Shown here: positions 1 to 8,065 of the stretch, piece after piece
Position numbering within the stretch: the stretch's first letter is position 1
Layout: the number at the start of each line of letters is the position of its first letter
NCBI GenBank assembly: GCA_903889965.1
Contig: CAISZM010000040.1
Location: 1-38,438, forward strand
Origin: an uncultured Elusimicrobia bacterium
GTDB taxonomy: Bacteria > Elusimicrobiota > Elusimicrobia > Elusimicrobiales > UBA9959
Direction of reading: 5' to 3'
Length of the DNA stretch: 38,438 nt
The notes under the pieces: generated by a model
What the model saw: only the letters and a program-made list of their open reading frames with translations
Database searches by the model: none
Told to the model about the DNA's origin: nothing
Made by a program: the position numbers and the translations under genes

Positions 1-22
1 CGCCCGGTGCCGTTGCTCCTGG

Positions 23-943
23 TTAATCCGCTTTTCCCGACCCCGACGCCCTGGGCCTACCAGGCCGTGGATCGTACGCCGCGTCCGGGCGCACACCGAC
101 CGTAACCTCGCGGCCGTCCTGCTTCGCCGGATTGGCGAGGAGGAAGGGGGGGATATATAGGTTTATGCTCTCGTTGATGAAATGGAGCTTCCCGTCCTCG
201 AGGGAAAGCCTGCCGCTCATAAAATTCATCGTTGGGCTTCCGATGAAGCCTGCCACGAACAAATTAGCGGGCTTCCGGTACACTTCTATCGGTGAGCCTA
301 CCTGCTGCACTATCCCGTGATTCATGACCACTATGCGCCCGGCCAGCGTCATAGCCTCCACCTGGTCATGGGTGACATAGAGTATGGTGGCGTTCAGGCG
401 CTGGTAGAGCTTGGCTATCTCGACGCGCATTTCCTCACGCAGCTTCGCGTCCAGGTTGGAGAGCGGCTCGTCGAACAGGAACACCTTGGGCTTGCGCACT
501 ATGGCCCGCCCGATAGCCACGCGCTGACGCTGCCCGCCGGAAAGCTGCTTCGGCATGCGCTTCAGGAACTTGTTCAGCTGCAGGATATTGGCGGCCTCGG
601 CTACGCGGGAGTTTATCTCGCCTTTCTCCAGCTTGCGCAGGCGCAGCGCGAAATTCATATTTTCTTCGACCGTCATGTGGGGATAAAGCGCGTAGTCCTG
701 GAAGACCATGGCTATCTCGCGCTTGGACGGGTGCAGGTCGTTCACCAGCAGGTCGTCGATAAAGATCTCGCCGTCGGTAATTTCCTCCAGTCCAGCCAGC
801 ATCCTCAGAAGCGTTGTTTTGCCGCAGCCCGAAGGCCCCACGATCACCACGAATTCATGGTCCTTTATATCGATGTCCACGCCGTTGAGGACGGTATTGT
901 CGTTGAATTTTTTGACGATATTTTTAAATTGCACCGAAGCCAT
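23..943 (-). CDS. Sugar ABC transporter ATPase, MalK/UgpC/MsmX type, C-terminus apparently truncated
   Basis: Cytoplasmic ATPase that would power import through the two permeases encoded just upstream. Visible are the Walker A motif GPSGCGKTT (near residues 38-46), the Q-loop in [12 protein letters not shown], the signature LSGGQRQR, Walker B VFLFDEP and the H-loop in VTHDQ, all typical of the CUT1 sugar family. The start at 943 is preceded by AAAGGGGATC, a good ribosome binding site; an in-frame extension to 1111 would run into the permease gene and is not used. The protein is 306 residues, whereas MalK/MsmX proteins usually have about 360-370. The TOBE domain begins (VTVGVRP) but the frame then turns into low-complexity sequence and stops at 23. 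A frameshift near bases 30-110, or a real truncation, would explain this; the window edge prevents a decision. Confidence 0.88.
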   Translation of the reverse strand: MASVQFKNIVKKFNDNTVLNGVDIDIKDHEFVVIVGPSGCGKTTLLRMLAGLEEITDGEIFIDDLLVNDLHPSKREIAMVFQDYALYPHMTVEENMNFALRLRKLEKGEINSRVAEAANILQLNKFLKRMPKQLSGGQRQRVAIGRAIVRKPKVFLFDEPLSNLDAKLREEMRVEIAKLYQRLNATILYVTHDQVEAMTLAGRIVVMNHGIVQQVGSPIEVYRKPANLFVAGFIGSPTMNFMSGRLSLEDGKLHFINESINLYIPPFLLANPAKQDGREVTVGVRPDAAYDPRPGRPRASGSGKAD

Positions 944-996
944 ATGATCCCCTTTGGAGAAGCCGCCGCTGCCTGTGGCAGCAAAAAACTTTTTAT

Positions 997-1851
997 CTAA
1001 CCCTTGACGCTTCCCAGCGTCAGGCCTGAGATCAGCCACTTTGACGAATACAGGAACACGCACAGCACCGGTATCGTGACCAGCATGGAGCCGGCCGCGA
1101 ACATCCCCCATTGCGTTATGTACTGGCCCTGCAGCTCGAAAAGGCCAAGCGTCCAGGTATACTGCTTCGAGCTGAAGAGCACCACGCGGGCCACCAGGTA
1201 TTCGTTCCAGGCGGCGGTGAAATTGAAGAGGAAGGCTATGCTCAGGGCCGGAGTGGAGAGGGGCAGTATGATGCGCCAGAAGGCCCCGACCTGGCTGGTG
1301 CCGTCCACCAGGGCGGCCTCCTCGAGCGAGCGGGGGATGGTGTCGTAATAGCCCTTAAGTATCCATATGCTGAAAGGGAGAGAGGACACCGAATAGGCTA
1401 TTATCATGCCCATATAGGTGTTCATCAGCTTCAGCTTCATTATCATCAGGAAAAGAGGCAGTATCAGCATGCCGGCAGGTATCATCTGGCTGGAAAGGAG
1501 CAGTATCAGGCCGGCCTTCTTCCCCGGGAAGCGGAAGCGGGAGAATGCGTAGGCGGCGGTGGAGGCCAGCGAAACGCCTATAAGCGAGGTGGACAGTGTT
1601 ATCACCAGCGAGTTCCACAGCCAGCGCAGGAACATCGTGTCTTTCAGGAGGCTGGCGTACGCGCTGAAATTGGCTCCGGCGGGAATTATCGAAAGGTCGG
1701 TGGAAAAAAGCTTGTCGCCGGGACGCAGCGAGATGGAGAAGATGCGGAGCAGCGGGTAAACGCAGGCCGCCGCCGCGAATATTATTACGGCGTGGATAAG
1801 GAAGAACTTTACACGCTTTTTCCGCTGGATCGAAACGCGTTCCTTGTTCAT
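997..1851 (-). CDS. Sugar ABC transporter permease, MalG-like
   Basis: Inner-membrane permease of the binding-protein-dependent sugar family, 284 residues, with about six hydrophobic helices. The cytoplasmic EAA loop, which docks the ATPase, is clear at about residues 178-199 ([21 protein letters not shown]). The C-terminus ends LTLGSVKG, as MalG-type proteins commonly do. It lies 3 bases after the first permease gene and 53 bases before the ATPase gene, so the three should be co-transcribed. The substrate cannot be read from sequence; CUT1 transporters carry di- and oligosaccharides or glycerol phosphate. Confidence 0.92.
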   Translation of the reverse strand: MNKERVSIQRKKRVKFFLIHAVIIFAAAACVYPLLRIFSISLRPGDKLFSTDLSIIPAGANFSAYASLLKDTMFLRWLWNSLVITLSTSLIGVSLASTAAYAFSRFRFPGKKAGLILLLSSQMIPAGMLILPLFLMIMKLKLMNTYMGMIIAYSVSSLPFSIWILKGYYDTIPRSLEEAALVDGTSQVGAFWRIILPLSTPALSIAFLFNFTAAWNEYLVARVVLFSSKQYTWTLGLFELQGQYITQWGMFAAGSMLVTIPVLCVFLYSSKWLISGLTLGSVKG

Positions 1852-1854
1852 GGA

Positions 1855-3042
1855 TTACCTCTCTTCCTTTGCGGCGTCGAAGCCGTGCAGATACGTTACG
1901 GAAATAAAGAACAGCAGCGCGAACACCACTATGGCGAAGGCCGCGGAATAGCTGTAGCGGTTGTAGGTGAAAGCGGCCTTATACAGCGCCGACACCAGTA
2001 TATCGGCCCTCTCCGTGCCGCCGGACTGGCCGGTCACCAGGTAGATGACGTTTATGTTGTTGAAGGTCCAGACCGTACCCAGCGTGACCGCCGGCATCAG
2101 CACCGGCCGTATCAGCGGCAGGGTTATGTAGCGGAGCTTCTGGAAATAAGATGCGCCGTCTATGTCAGCCGCGTCGTAGTAGGAGGAGGAAATGGACTGG
2201 AGGCCGCCGAGTATCACTACCATCATGAAAGGTATGCCGAGCCAGATGTTTATAAGCGTGCAGGTCGCGAGCGGCCAGTCGCTGAGCCATTGCACGGGGC
2301 CGATACCGAGGTGGACGAGGAACGGGAAGGCGGCCGTCAGCTTCGCCAATACTATGTTCACGAAGCCGTTCTGCGAATGGAACTCTCCGCGCATGGCGAG
2401 CACCGCCACCACCTGCGGCATGGCCCACGGGATGACCAGAAGCGTCCGGTACGCGCCTTTGAAGCGTATATTGTTGTTAAGGAGGAGGGCCAGCGCGAAA
2501 CCTCCGGCGACATGGAAGAACACGTTGGTAAAGGTCCACAGCAGGGTGCGCCCCAGCAGCGCCCAGAAAGTTATCTCGGAGAGGGGGGAAGTGGTAAAGA
2601 CCTTGACGTACTGGTCTATGCCGACGAAGGGGATGCGGCCCGTATTCTTCCACATCATTATCGTGGTCAACTTAAGGTCGTGGAAAGAGAGGTAAGTCTC
2701 GAAAATGAAGGGATAGACCAGCAGCAGCGCGAGGCCGGCGAAAGCCGGGGCCAGCAGCAGGTAGGGCACCGTATGCCGTCCTTTTACGAGGTAACGGAAG
2801 GCTGACGCTATGAAGATCTCGGCCAGGAAGAACTCAAGCCAGAGCCTGAAGGTATACTGGCCCAGTATGGGGGCCGCGGCCGCCATAGCGGCTGCGGGGA
2901 ATACGGCCAGCGCCGCGGGGATGAACCAGCTCCGGTCATGATATTTGAAATGGTAATAAAAATATCCCTCAAGCGCGGCCACGCCAAGGGCGATCAGGAG
3001 AATGAACCAGACCACTTCGTATACCGACTTGAATATTTCCAT
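1855..3042 (-). CDS. Sugar ABC transporter permease, MalF-like, with extra N-terminal helices
   Basis: The second permease of the importer, 395 residues. The canonical MalF-type core starts near residue 90 (TVPYLLLAPAFAGLALLLVYP) and holds the EAA loop with YYDAADIDGASYFQKLRYITLP near residues 285-307. Ahead of it lie about 90 residues with three further hydrophobic stretches (about 10-30, 40-58 and 66-85). Most CUT1 permeases of this type have about 290-310 residues. E. coli MalF also has additional N-terminal helices, so the extension is unusual but has precedent. The start at 3042 lies 28 bases after the binding-protein gene. Confidence 0.9.
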   Translation of the reverse strand: MEIFKSVYEVVWFILLIALGVAALEGYFYYHFKYHDRSWFIPAALAVFPAAAMAAAAPILGQYTFRLWLEFFLAEIFIASAFRYLVKGRHTVPYLLLAPAFAGLALLLVYPFIFETYLSFHDLKLTTIMMWKNTGRIPFVGIDQYVKVFTTSPLSEITFWALLGRTLLWTFTNVFFHVAGGFALALLLNNNIRFKGAYRTLLVIPWAMPQVVAVLAMRGEFHSQNGFVNIVLAKLTAAFPFLVHLGIGPVQWLSDWPLATCTLINIWLGIPFMMVVILGGLQSISSSYYDAADIDGASYFQKLRYITLPLIRPVLMPAVTLGTVWTFNNINVIYLVTGQSGGTERADILVSALYKAAFTYNRYSYSAAFAIVVFALLFFISVTYLHGFDAAKEER

Positions 3043-3070
3043 ACCTAAGCCCAGCCCCCGCCGTACAGGG

Positions 3071-4288
3071 TCACCTGTTCATCTCTTTGATCTTCAGGTC
3101 AGTATTTTCCTGCATGCGCTTCACGGCTGAATCGATGTCCAGCTTCTTAGTGGTGGCCAGGCCCATGTAGTTGCGCGCGGAATCCCAGACAGCGCGCATC
3201 TCGGTAGCCATCGGCATGGGGCGCCCCTTCAGTATCTGGTCAAGGGAAATTCGGGAAACCTCGTCCGAGGTTATCTCCCTGGCGGATCCCGCCGCTTTAA
3301 GGGCCGGCAGCCGCGTAAGCGCCTGATACTGGCGCACCTGGTTCTCTCTCGAAGTGTAAAAATCAAGCAGGCGCTTTATAATTTTCATTTTTTCCGGCTT
3401 TATCCCGGAGCTCACCATAAAGTACTTGCCGCTCACCATGGGGGAAGGCCAGCGCCCGGTGGCCGAGAGCTTGGGAATGACCGCCAGGCCGAAATCCCTG
3501 CCGAAATGCTTCTGGTAACCGGAAATTGCCCAGTCCCCGTTTATAATGAAAGCGGCCTTGTTTTCCTTGAACAGCGAGTCCATGCAGTTGTAGTCGCATT
3601 CCATCGGCACGAACTTCTTGTTATATTTCAAATCAAGGTAAAAATCAAGCGTGGCGCGCATCGCCGCGGTATCCAAAGTCGGCGTCTTCCCGTCCATGGG
3701 CCAGCCGCCGAAAGCGCCTAGCCACGGCATAAGCCAGAACGGCTCGCCCATGTCGAAGGCGATGCAGTAATCGAGCTTCAGCCGCGAGGCCTCTTTAGAA
3801 CAGAACTCAAAAAGCTCGTCCGTGGTCCTGGGGGCCGTTTTGGACAGTTTTTTATTATAGAACATCATCAGGTGGTTCCCGTTGGAGACAGGCAGGCCCC
3901 ATACGTGCCCGTCCAGCGTGATAGCCTCCACCACGGGGCCGTTGAATTTGGAAAAGTCGAAGACACCGTCCAGGGGGGCTATAAAACCGGAAACGGCGTA
4001 AAGCCCGGCGGTATCGGAGGGTCCCAGCAGCAGGTCGGGGGGGACTCCGGCGAGCGAGGCGGCCTGGAACTGCTGGCGCAGGTCCTCTGTCTGGTAATGT
4101 GTGCGCACGATCTCGATGCCGGCGTTCTCCGGCAGCTTTTTGAAAGCGGCGAATACGGAATCTATGTAGGGAGCCACCTGGGCGTCTTCCTGCTCCCAGA
4201 CCACTATGGTGCGGGAATTATCGGCGGCGGGGCGGGAACAAGCGCAAAGCGCTCCCGCCAGCGTCAAGAAAATGAGTCGTCTTTTCAC
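3071..4288 (-). CDS. Extracellular sugar-binding lipoprotein, MalE-like (solute-binding family 1)
   Basis: Captures the sugar outside the inner membrane and delivers it to the permease pair. The 405-residue protein starts with a lipoprotein signal (MKRRLIFLTLAGALCAC); the lipobox is L14-C15-A16-C17, so Cys17 should be acylated. The body has the family-1 pattern: an early TIVVWEQED strand, LLLGPSDTAGLYAVSGFIAPLD, and AAFIINGDWAISGYQK near the middle. It lies 9 bases after the small membrane protein gene and 28 bases before the first permease. A maltodextrin-type substrate is plausible, but binding residues cannot be assigned by eye. Confidence 0.92.
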   Translation of the reverse strand: MKRRLIFLTLAGALCACSRPAADNSRTIVVWEQEDAQVAPYIDSVFAAFKKLPENAGIEIVRTHYQTEDLRQQFQAASLAGVPPDLLLGPSDTAGLYAVSGFIAPLDGVFDFSKFNGPVVEAITLDGHVWGLPVSNGNHLMMFYNKKLSKTAPRTTDELFEFCSKEASRLKLDYCIAFDMGEPFWLMPWLGAFGGWPMDGKTPTLDTAAMRATLDFYLDLKYNKKFVPMECDYNCMDSLFKENKAAFIINGDWAISGYQKHFGRDFGLAVIPKLSATGRWPSPMVSGKYFMVSSGIKPEKMKIIKRLLDFYTSRENQVRQYQALTRLPALKAAGSAREITSDEVSRISLDQILKGRPMPMATEMRAVWDSARNYMGLATTKKLDIDSAVKRMQENTDLKIKEMNR

Positions 4289-4297
4289 CCTGCCCCT

Positions 4298-4540
4298 TTA
4301 TCGCCGGCTTCTGGATATATTGGTTATGGCGGCCAACAGCGCCACCAGCACGGAAAGTTTAAGCGCGGTCCACCAGGAGATCTTAGCGGCCACCAGCCCC
4401 ATCGCCACGGCGCCGGGGAAGAGCCCGGGGATCGTCCACATCCAGAACCATTTTATAAGGAAAATGCCCAGAACGAAGATCCCGGCAACCCACAGAACTA
4501 TCGTGGGCAGGCCCAGCAGCAGAATGTTGCGCAGTTTCAT
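4298..4540 (-). CDS. Small membrane protein of unknown function leading the sugar transporter operon
   Basis: An 80-residue protein with two or three hydrophobic segments (about residues 5-30, 34-53 and 58-73), rich in Trp and Leu, with a positively charged tail (SRSRR). I do not recognise a family. It ends 9 bases before the binding-protein gene on the same strand, so it is probably the first cistron of the transporter operon. No Shine-Dalgarno sequence precedes the ATG at 4540; instead an extended -10 element ends 7 bases upstream (4548-4556), suggesting a leaderless transcript. It could be an assembly or regulatory partner of the transporter, but that is inference from position only. Confidence 0.7.
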   Translation of the reverse strand: MKLRNILLLGLPTIVLWVAGIFVLGIFLIKWFWMWTIPGLFPGAVAMGLVAAKISWWTALKLSVLVALLAAITNISRSRR

Positions 4541-4547
4541 AATAAGA

Positions 4548-4556
4548 ATTCTAACA
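4548..4556 (-). promoter_or_regulatory. Extended -10 promoter element, leaderless start of the sugar transporter operon
   Basis: On the minus strand the sequence reads TGT-TAGAAT, followed by seven bases and then the ATG at 4540. That fits an extended -10 box (TGn-TAnnnT) placed so that transcription would start at or next to the A of ATG. There is no Shine-Dalgarno sequence in between, and I see no convincing -35 box. Confidence 0.55.
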
Positions 4557-4609
4557 AATTTAGGGGGGCAATGACCTCATGGCCGGAGCGCCGGCGGCTT
4601 TTTTTTAGT

Positions 4610-4615
4610 TATAAT
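4610..4615 (+). promoter_or_regulatory. -10 box (TATAAT) for the DUF2914 gene
   Basis: A perfect TATAAT follows a run of eight T. Transcription would start near 4622, leaving a leader of about 28 bases that contains the strong Shine-Dalgarno sequence AAGGAGG. No good -35 box is visible at the usual distance. Confidence 0.5.
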
Positions 4616-4649
4616 GAAAAATATCGGCTAAACCAAGGAGGAATTCAGG

Positions 4650-5102
4650 ATGAAAAGATACATAGCAGCGTCAGCGTTAATAGCGGCCTTCTCCTGCGCG
4701 GTATACGCGCAGACCGCGCTCCCCGCGGCGCAGAAAGCCGCGCCGGAAATAAAAATAGAAAAGATAGTCACCGCCGCGTCAATTGAGAACAGGGAGCCGG
4801 TCAACGGAACGGCCGCCTTCGACAGCGCCACCACCCGCGTCTACACCTGGACCAAAGTGACCGCAGAGCAGGTCCCGGCCAAAATAAAGCACGTCTATTA
4901 CAAAGACGGTAAAAAGGTCCACGAGGTAGAACTCACCGTAAGTTCCAGCCCGTACAGGGTATGGAGCTGGAAGAGCGTGACCCCCGGCAGCTGGAAAGTG
5001 GAAATAACCGACGAGGCCGGCACGGTGCTCTCCTCGTCCGAATTCACGGTTTCAGACAAACCCGCCGCGGAGCCGGCCAAGACCGAGGCGCCCCGGAAAT
5101 AG
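4650..5102 (+). CDS. Secreted DUF2914-domain protein
   Basis: A 150-residue exported protein of unknown function. Residues 1-20 form a signal peptide with probable cleavage at AVYA-QT. The rest matches the DUF2914 pattern: an early IENREPVNGTAAF, then VYTWTKV, IKHVYYKDGKKVHEVEL, a SSPYRVWSWKSV segment and GSWKVEITDEAGTVL. The C-terminus is Pro/Ala/Lys rich. AAGGAGG 8 bases before the ATG fixes the start. The gene stands alone between a divergent promoter region and a bidirectional terminator. DUF2914 domains are usually periplasmic or membrane-linked, with no known activity. Confidence 0.88.
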   Translation: MKRYIAASALIAAFSCAVYAQTALPAAQKAAPEIKIEKIVTAASIENREPVNGTAAFDSATTRVYTWTKVTAEQVPAKIKHVYYKDGKKVHEVELTVSSSPYRVWSWKSVTPGSWKVEITDEAGTVLSSSEFTVSDKPAAEPAKTEAPRK

Positions 5103-5117
5103 AGAGCCCGCGTAAAA

Positions 5118-5151
5118 TAAAAATACCGCCGGATGTACGGCGGTATTTTTA
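5118..5151. terminator. Bidirectional intrinsic terminator between convergent genes
   Basis: A perfect 13-bp stem (taaaaataccgcc paired with its complement at 5139-5151) encloses an 8-base loop. The stem has a GC-rich top, with A-rich sequence on the left and T-rich on the right, so it can terminate both the DUF2914 transcript and the convergent channel transcript. Confidence 0.9.
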
Positions 5152-5167
5152 TTGCCTTTTCCCCGCT

Positions 5168-6169
5168 TCAGGAGAGGCGCGAAGAGAGCGCCTTAAGTTC
5201 CTCGGGGGTGCCGAGCGCCACCAGCACGTCTCCTTTCCGAAGCTTCGTGTCCGGCGGGGGGTTTATATCATACGAGTTGGCACCGCCGTCCTTCCGCGCA
5301 ACTACCAGCGCGCCCTTCCTGTCCGCGCCTTTAAAATCCCCGAGCAGCCTGCCTTCTGCGCCGGATCCGGTTTCTATATCCTCGAAACGCGTTCCGGCCT
5401 TCTGGCCGCGAAGCATGGAATCCAGAAATTTAACCGTGTCCGGCCGGACCATCTCCGAGGCCATGCGGAGCCCTCCTATATGCGACGGGTTTACAACTAT
5501 GTCGGCGCCTGCCCGGCGCAGTTTATCCGTCATCTCGGCGTCATGGTCGTTCTGGACCGTCACTATCCGTAATCCCTGGTTGAGGCCGCGGGCCGTTATG
5601 GCCACGAAGGCGTTATCTTTATCGTTAGACAGGGCGCAGAAGACCCCGGCGGCCCTTGCGATACCGGCGGATCCCAGCACGGCGGAGGAGGAGGCGTCCC
5701 CGGGTACGGCGCACCACCCTCGCGCCATGATCTTCTTAACTTCCTCCTGGGTAAGCACCACCAGCGTGAAAGGCCTGGAGGTCTTCTCCAGTTCCTCGCA
5801 GATGCTCAGCCCCGGGCGCGAAGCTCCGCAGACTATGAAATGGTTCGTCATTTTTTCTATCTTATCCTGCATTTTTATCCTCCGGAAAGCCTCTTTCAAC
5901 CCGCCCTCCAGCACTAGCTCGGTAATGCTGGTGAATATGAATGTCATCGTCCCGATACCGCCGAGTATGAGCAATATGGTGAAGACCCTGCCGGCGGAGG
6001 AGAGGGGATGTGTCTCGCCGTAGCCTATGGTGGCGAGGGTTATGACGGTCATGTACAGGCTGTCAAGTAAATTCCATCCCTCTATGAGCGAATAGCCCGC
6101 CACACCCGCGGCGAGCAGCAGCACCAGCGCGCCCAGGGTCGCGAAGACCTTTGATTTTATGTCCTTCAT
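5168..6169 (-). CDS. Potassium channel with TrkA-N/TrkA-C (RCK) regulatory domains
   Basis: A 333-residue two-helix K+ channel with a cytoplasmic RCK module. Helix 1 spans about residues 10-30. The pore follows with the selectivity filter TIGYG, then helix 2 (about 58-80). The TrkA-N Rossmann domain starts at HFIVCGASRPG (about residue 112), where the usual GxGxxG is loosened to G-A-S-R-P-G. A TrkA-C domain closes the protein (about 250-333). The ATG at 6169 overlaps the acetate kinase stop by 4 bases (ATGA), so translation is probably coupled; a longer in-frame start at 6238 lies inside ackA and is less likely. RCK domains in this family bind nucleotides, cyclic dinucleotides or Ca2+. Confidence 0.9.
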   Translation of the reverse strand: MKDIKSKVFATLGALVLLLAAGVAGYSLIEGWNLLDSLYMTVITLATIGYGETHPLSSAGRVFTILLILGGIGTMTFIFTSITELVLEGGLKEAFRRIKMQDKIEKMTNHFIVCGASRPGLSICEELEKTSRPFTLVVLTQEEVKKIMARGWCAVPGDASSSAVLGSAGIARAAGVFCALSNDKDNAFVAITARGLNQGLRIVTVQNDHDAEMTDKLRRAGADIVVNPSHIGGLRMASEMVRPDTVKFLDSMLRGQKAGTRFEDIETGSGAEGRLLGDFKGADRKGALVVARKDGGANSYDINPPPDTKLRKGDVLVALGTPEELKALSSRLS

Positions 6170-7527
6170 GGCTGCCGGCGCTTCGCCTCCCCGTGGTGAT
6201 TGGCGGCGACCTTCAGCAGCTCCGGTTTTTTGAGGCACTGCTTGTCGAAGGCGTCGTCGCGCAGCTTGTTGCGGTAATCCGGGCGCTGGAAGGTATATTC
6301 AAAGCGCGTATGGATGTCGTAGCTTCCGGCCATAAGCCCGACCACATCCTCCACGAACACGCGCTCCTCGTCGGTGGGGATCACGAATACCTTAACTTTG
6401 GAAGTTTTGCAGGAAATGTCGGTCTCCGCGTTGCGGGTCTTGGATATTTCGTTCTTTTCGGGGTCGCACTTTATTCCCAGGAAGCCGAGGCCGGAAAGAG
6501 CGCCTGCCCTGGTTATAGGCCCCATCTCGCCCACCCCGGCGGTGAAGACTACGGCGTCTATGCCGCCGACCGCCGCTGCGTACGACCCGATGTATTTTTT
6601 TATCCGGTAGGACTCGATGTCGATGGTCAACTTGGCGCGTTCGTCGCCCTGTTCCGCGGCCATCTCCACGTCGCGACGGTCGCTATATCTTTCGGTGATG
6701 CCCAGTATGCCGGACTTTTTATTGAGTATCGCGTCCATCTCCCCGGGGTTAAGGCCCTCCCGAGCCATCACGTAAAGCGGTATGGCGGGGTCATGGTCGC
6801 CGGCGCGGGTGCCCATCACCAGGCCTTCGAGCGGGGTAAAGCCCATGCTGGTATCGTAGGAGAGGCCGTTCTTAACCGCGTTGACCGAGGCGCCGTTGCC
6901 TATGTGGCAGATCACGACGTTGGCCGCGAAAGTGTCCTTTTTCAGCAGGACGGCGGCGCGCTTGGCTACGTAGAGGAACGAAGTTCCGTGGAACCCGTAG
7001 CGGCGTATGCCGTACTTTTCGTACCACTTATGCGGCAGCGCGTAGGTGTAAGAGGCGGGGGGCATCGTCTGGTGCCAGGCCGTGTCCATAATGGCCATGT
7101 GCGGGATCTTCGGCATAAGTTCCCGGGCGGCCTCTATCCCCTGTATGTTCGGCGGGTTATGGAGGGGGGCGAGGGCGGAAAGCTCCCGGAACGACTCGAT
7201 CACCTTCTCGTCTATGATGACCGACTTCACGAATTTTTCACCGCCGTGAACGACGCGGTGGCCCACCGCGGAGATGCCCGAGAGGCCGTCTATCACGCCG
7301 TGACCCTTGTCCGTCAGCGTGCCTATAACGAGCTTTATGGCTTCCTTGTGGGTGGGACAATCCTGTTTTACGGCTATTTTATCGCGGCCGGCCGCTTCGT
7401 GGCTGATGAAAGAGCCGCCTATACCGACCCGCTCCACCACGCCGGAGGCGAGCAGGTGTTTGGCGCGCCAGTCGAAAAGGGAATACTTCACGGAAGAGCT
7501 TCCGCAGTTAAGGCACAGTATTTTCAT
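6166..7527 (-). CDS. ackA: Acetate kinase with a C-terminal extension
   Basis: Interconverts acetyl phosphate plus ADP with acetate plus ATP. Conserved features include the N-terminal NCGSSS (Asn7), HRVVHGG, LAPLHNPPN, MDTAWHQTMP, YGFHGTS (His180), HIGNGAS, GTRAGDHDPAI and the late Glu in IPTDEE. The family histidine four residues after His180 is Phe184 here. The protein has 453 residues against about 400 in the family; the last 50 or so (after about YTFQRPDYRNK) form a charged tail with no counterpart I know. GAGGAT upstream supports the start. No phosphotransacetylase gene is adjacent; instead ackA overlaps a K+ channel gene. The divergent -10 candidate TAGAAT is at 7573-7578 on the minus strand. 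Confidence 0.93.
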   Translation of the reverse strand: MKILCLNCGSSSVKYSLFDWRAKHLLASGVVERVGIGGSFISHEAAGRDKIAVKQDCPTHKEAIKLVIGTLTDKGHGVIDGLSGISAVGHRVVHGGEKFVKSVIIDEKVIESFRELSALAPLHNPPNIQGIEAARELMPKIPHMAIMDTAWHQTMPPASYTYALPHKWYEKYGIRRYGFHGTSFLYVAKRAAVLLKKDTFAANVVICHIGNGASVNAVKNGLSYDTSMGFTPLEGLVMGTRAGDHDPAIPLYVMAREGLNPGEMDAILNKKSGILGITERYSDRRDVEMAAEQGDERAKLTIDIESYRIKKYIGSYAAAVGGIDAVVFTAGVGEMGPITRAGALSGLGFLGIKCDPEKNEISKTRNAETDISCKTSKVKVFVIPTDEERVFVEDVVGLMAGSYDIHTRFEYTFQRPDYRNKLRDDAFDKQCLKKPELLKVAANHHGEAKRRQP

Positions 7528-7604
7528 CAGATTTATCCTCGAGCTGAATTTTAATGGAGAGGTACAGGAAATATTCTACAAAATTCCACTGGATATGTGA
7601 TTTT

Positions 7605-7613
7605 TGGTACTAT
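7605..7613 (+). promoter_or_regulatory. Extended -10 promoter element, leaderless start
   Basis: Reads TGG-TACTAT followed by seven bases and the ATG at 7621. No Shine-Dalgarno sequence lies between. It fits the same pattern as the elements at 4548, 17999, 22254, 27048 and 29218. Confidence 0.5.
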
Positions 7614-7620
7614 TTCCCGT

Positions 7621-8001
7621 ATGAAACTCAGACTGATCGCCGCCGCGGCCCTGGCCCTCTGCGCCTGGGGCGCGCGCTATTTTCTTACCGGCATGGACGC
7701 GCAGGAAGTTGTACGCAGGCTGTCGGGGATGAGGATAGCGGTGACGCTCTACAAAATCGAGCACAAAAAGCCGCCCGTGTCGTTCGGCGAAACGGTGCGG
7801 GCCGGCAACCTGGAGGCGGCGCCGCGCCTGAAGCTTCCCCGCCACTTCGGTACCGACAGGGTTCGGGATGTGCCTTCGCAGCTGTTCAGCGACAGCGGGG
7901 GCTGGGCGTATGTGAACGACCCGCGCAGTCCCGCTTTCGGACTGGTATATATAGACTGCGTGCACAAAGACGAGAAGGGAAGGTACTGGAGCGAATTTTA
8001 A
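7621..8001 (+). CDS. Small secreted pseudopilin-like protein of unknown function
   Basis: A 126-residue protein with an N-terminal hydrophobic segment (about residues 3-20). After it come AQEVVRRLSGMRIAVTLYKIEHKKPP and, near the end, GGWAYVNDPRSPAFGLVYIDC. This layout resembles the region after the helix of type II secretion/type IV pseudopilins, but the Gly-Phe prepilin peptidase site is absent, so it may be a diverged relative anchored by a signal sequence. I chose ATG 7621 over the in-frame GTG at 7597 because the extended -10 box ends 7 bases before 7621 and would lie inside the longer frame. It stands alone, convergent with the glycosyltransferase gene. Confidence 0.6.
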   Translation: MKLRLIAAAALALCAWGARYFLTGMDAQEVVRRLSGMRIAVTLYKIEHKKPPVSFGETVRAGNLEAAPRLKLPRHFGTDRVRDVPSQLFSDSGGWAYVNDPRSPAFGLVYIDCVHKDEKGRYWSEF

Positions 8002-8065
8002 CCGGCAAGCCGCGGTTGCGACTCTCCGCCCGCACAGCGCTGGGCTACTCAGCCCGTTTCCCGGG

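Noticed and set aside
1111-2805. Long plus-strand open frame opposite the sugar permeases
   Set aside because: It is antisense to two well-supported permease genes; such shadows are common in GC-rich DNA and the product shows no domain.
4582-4606. GCCGG-agcg-CCGGC followed by ggc and eight T, as a terminator
   Set aside because: The stem is only 5 bp, three bases separate it from the T-run, and no plus-strand gene ends upstream of it. More likely it is part of the DUF2914 upstream region.
6151-7554. Plus-strand open frame of 467 codons opposite ackA
   Set aside because: Antisense shadow of acetate kinase, which is unambiguous on the minus strand.
8042-8055. GGGCT/AGCCC hairpin between convergent genes as a terminator
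   Set aside because: Short stem and no clear T-run on either strand.
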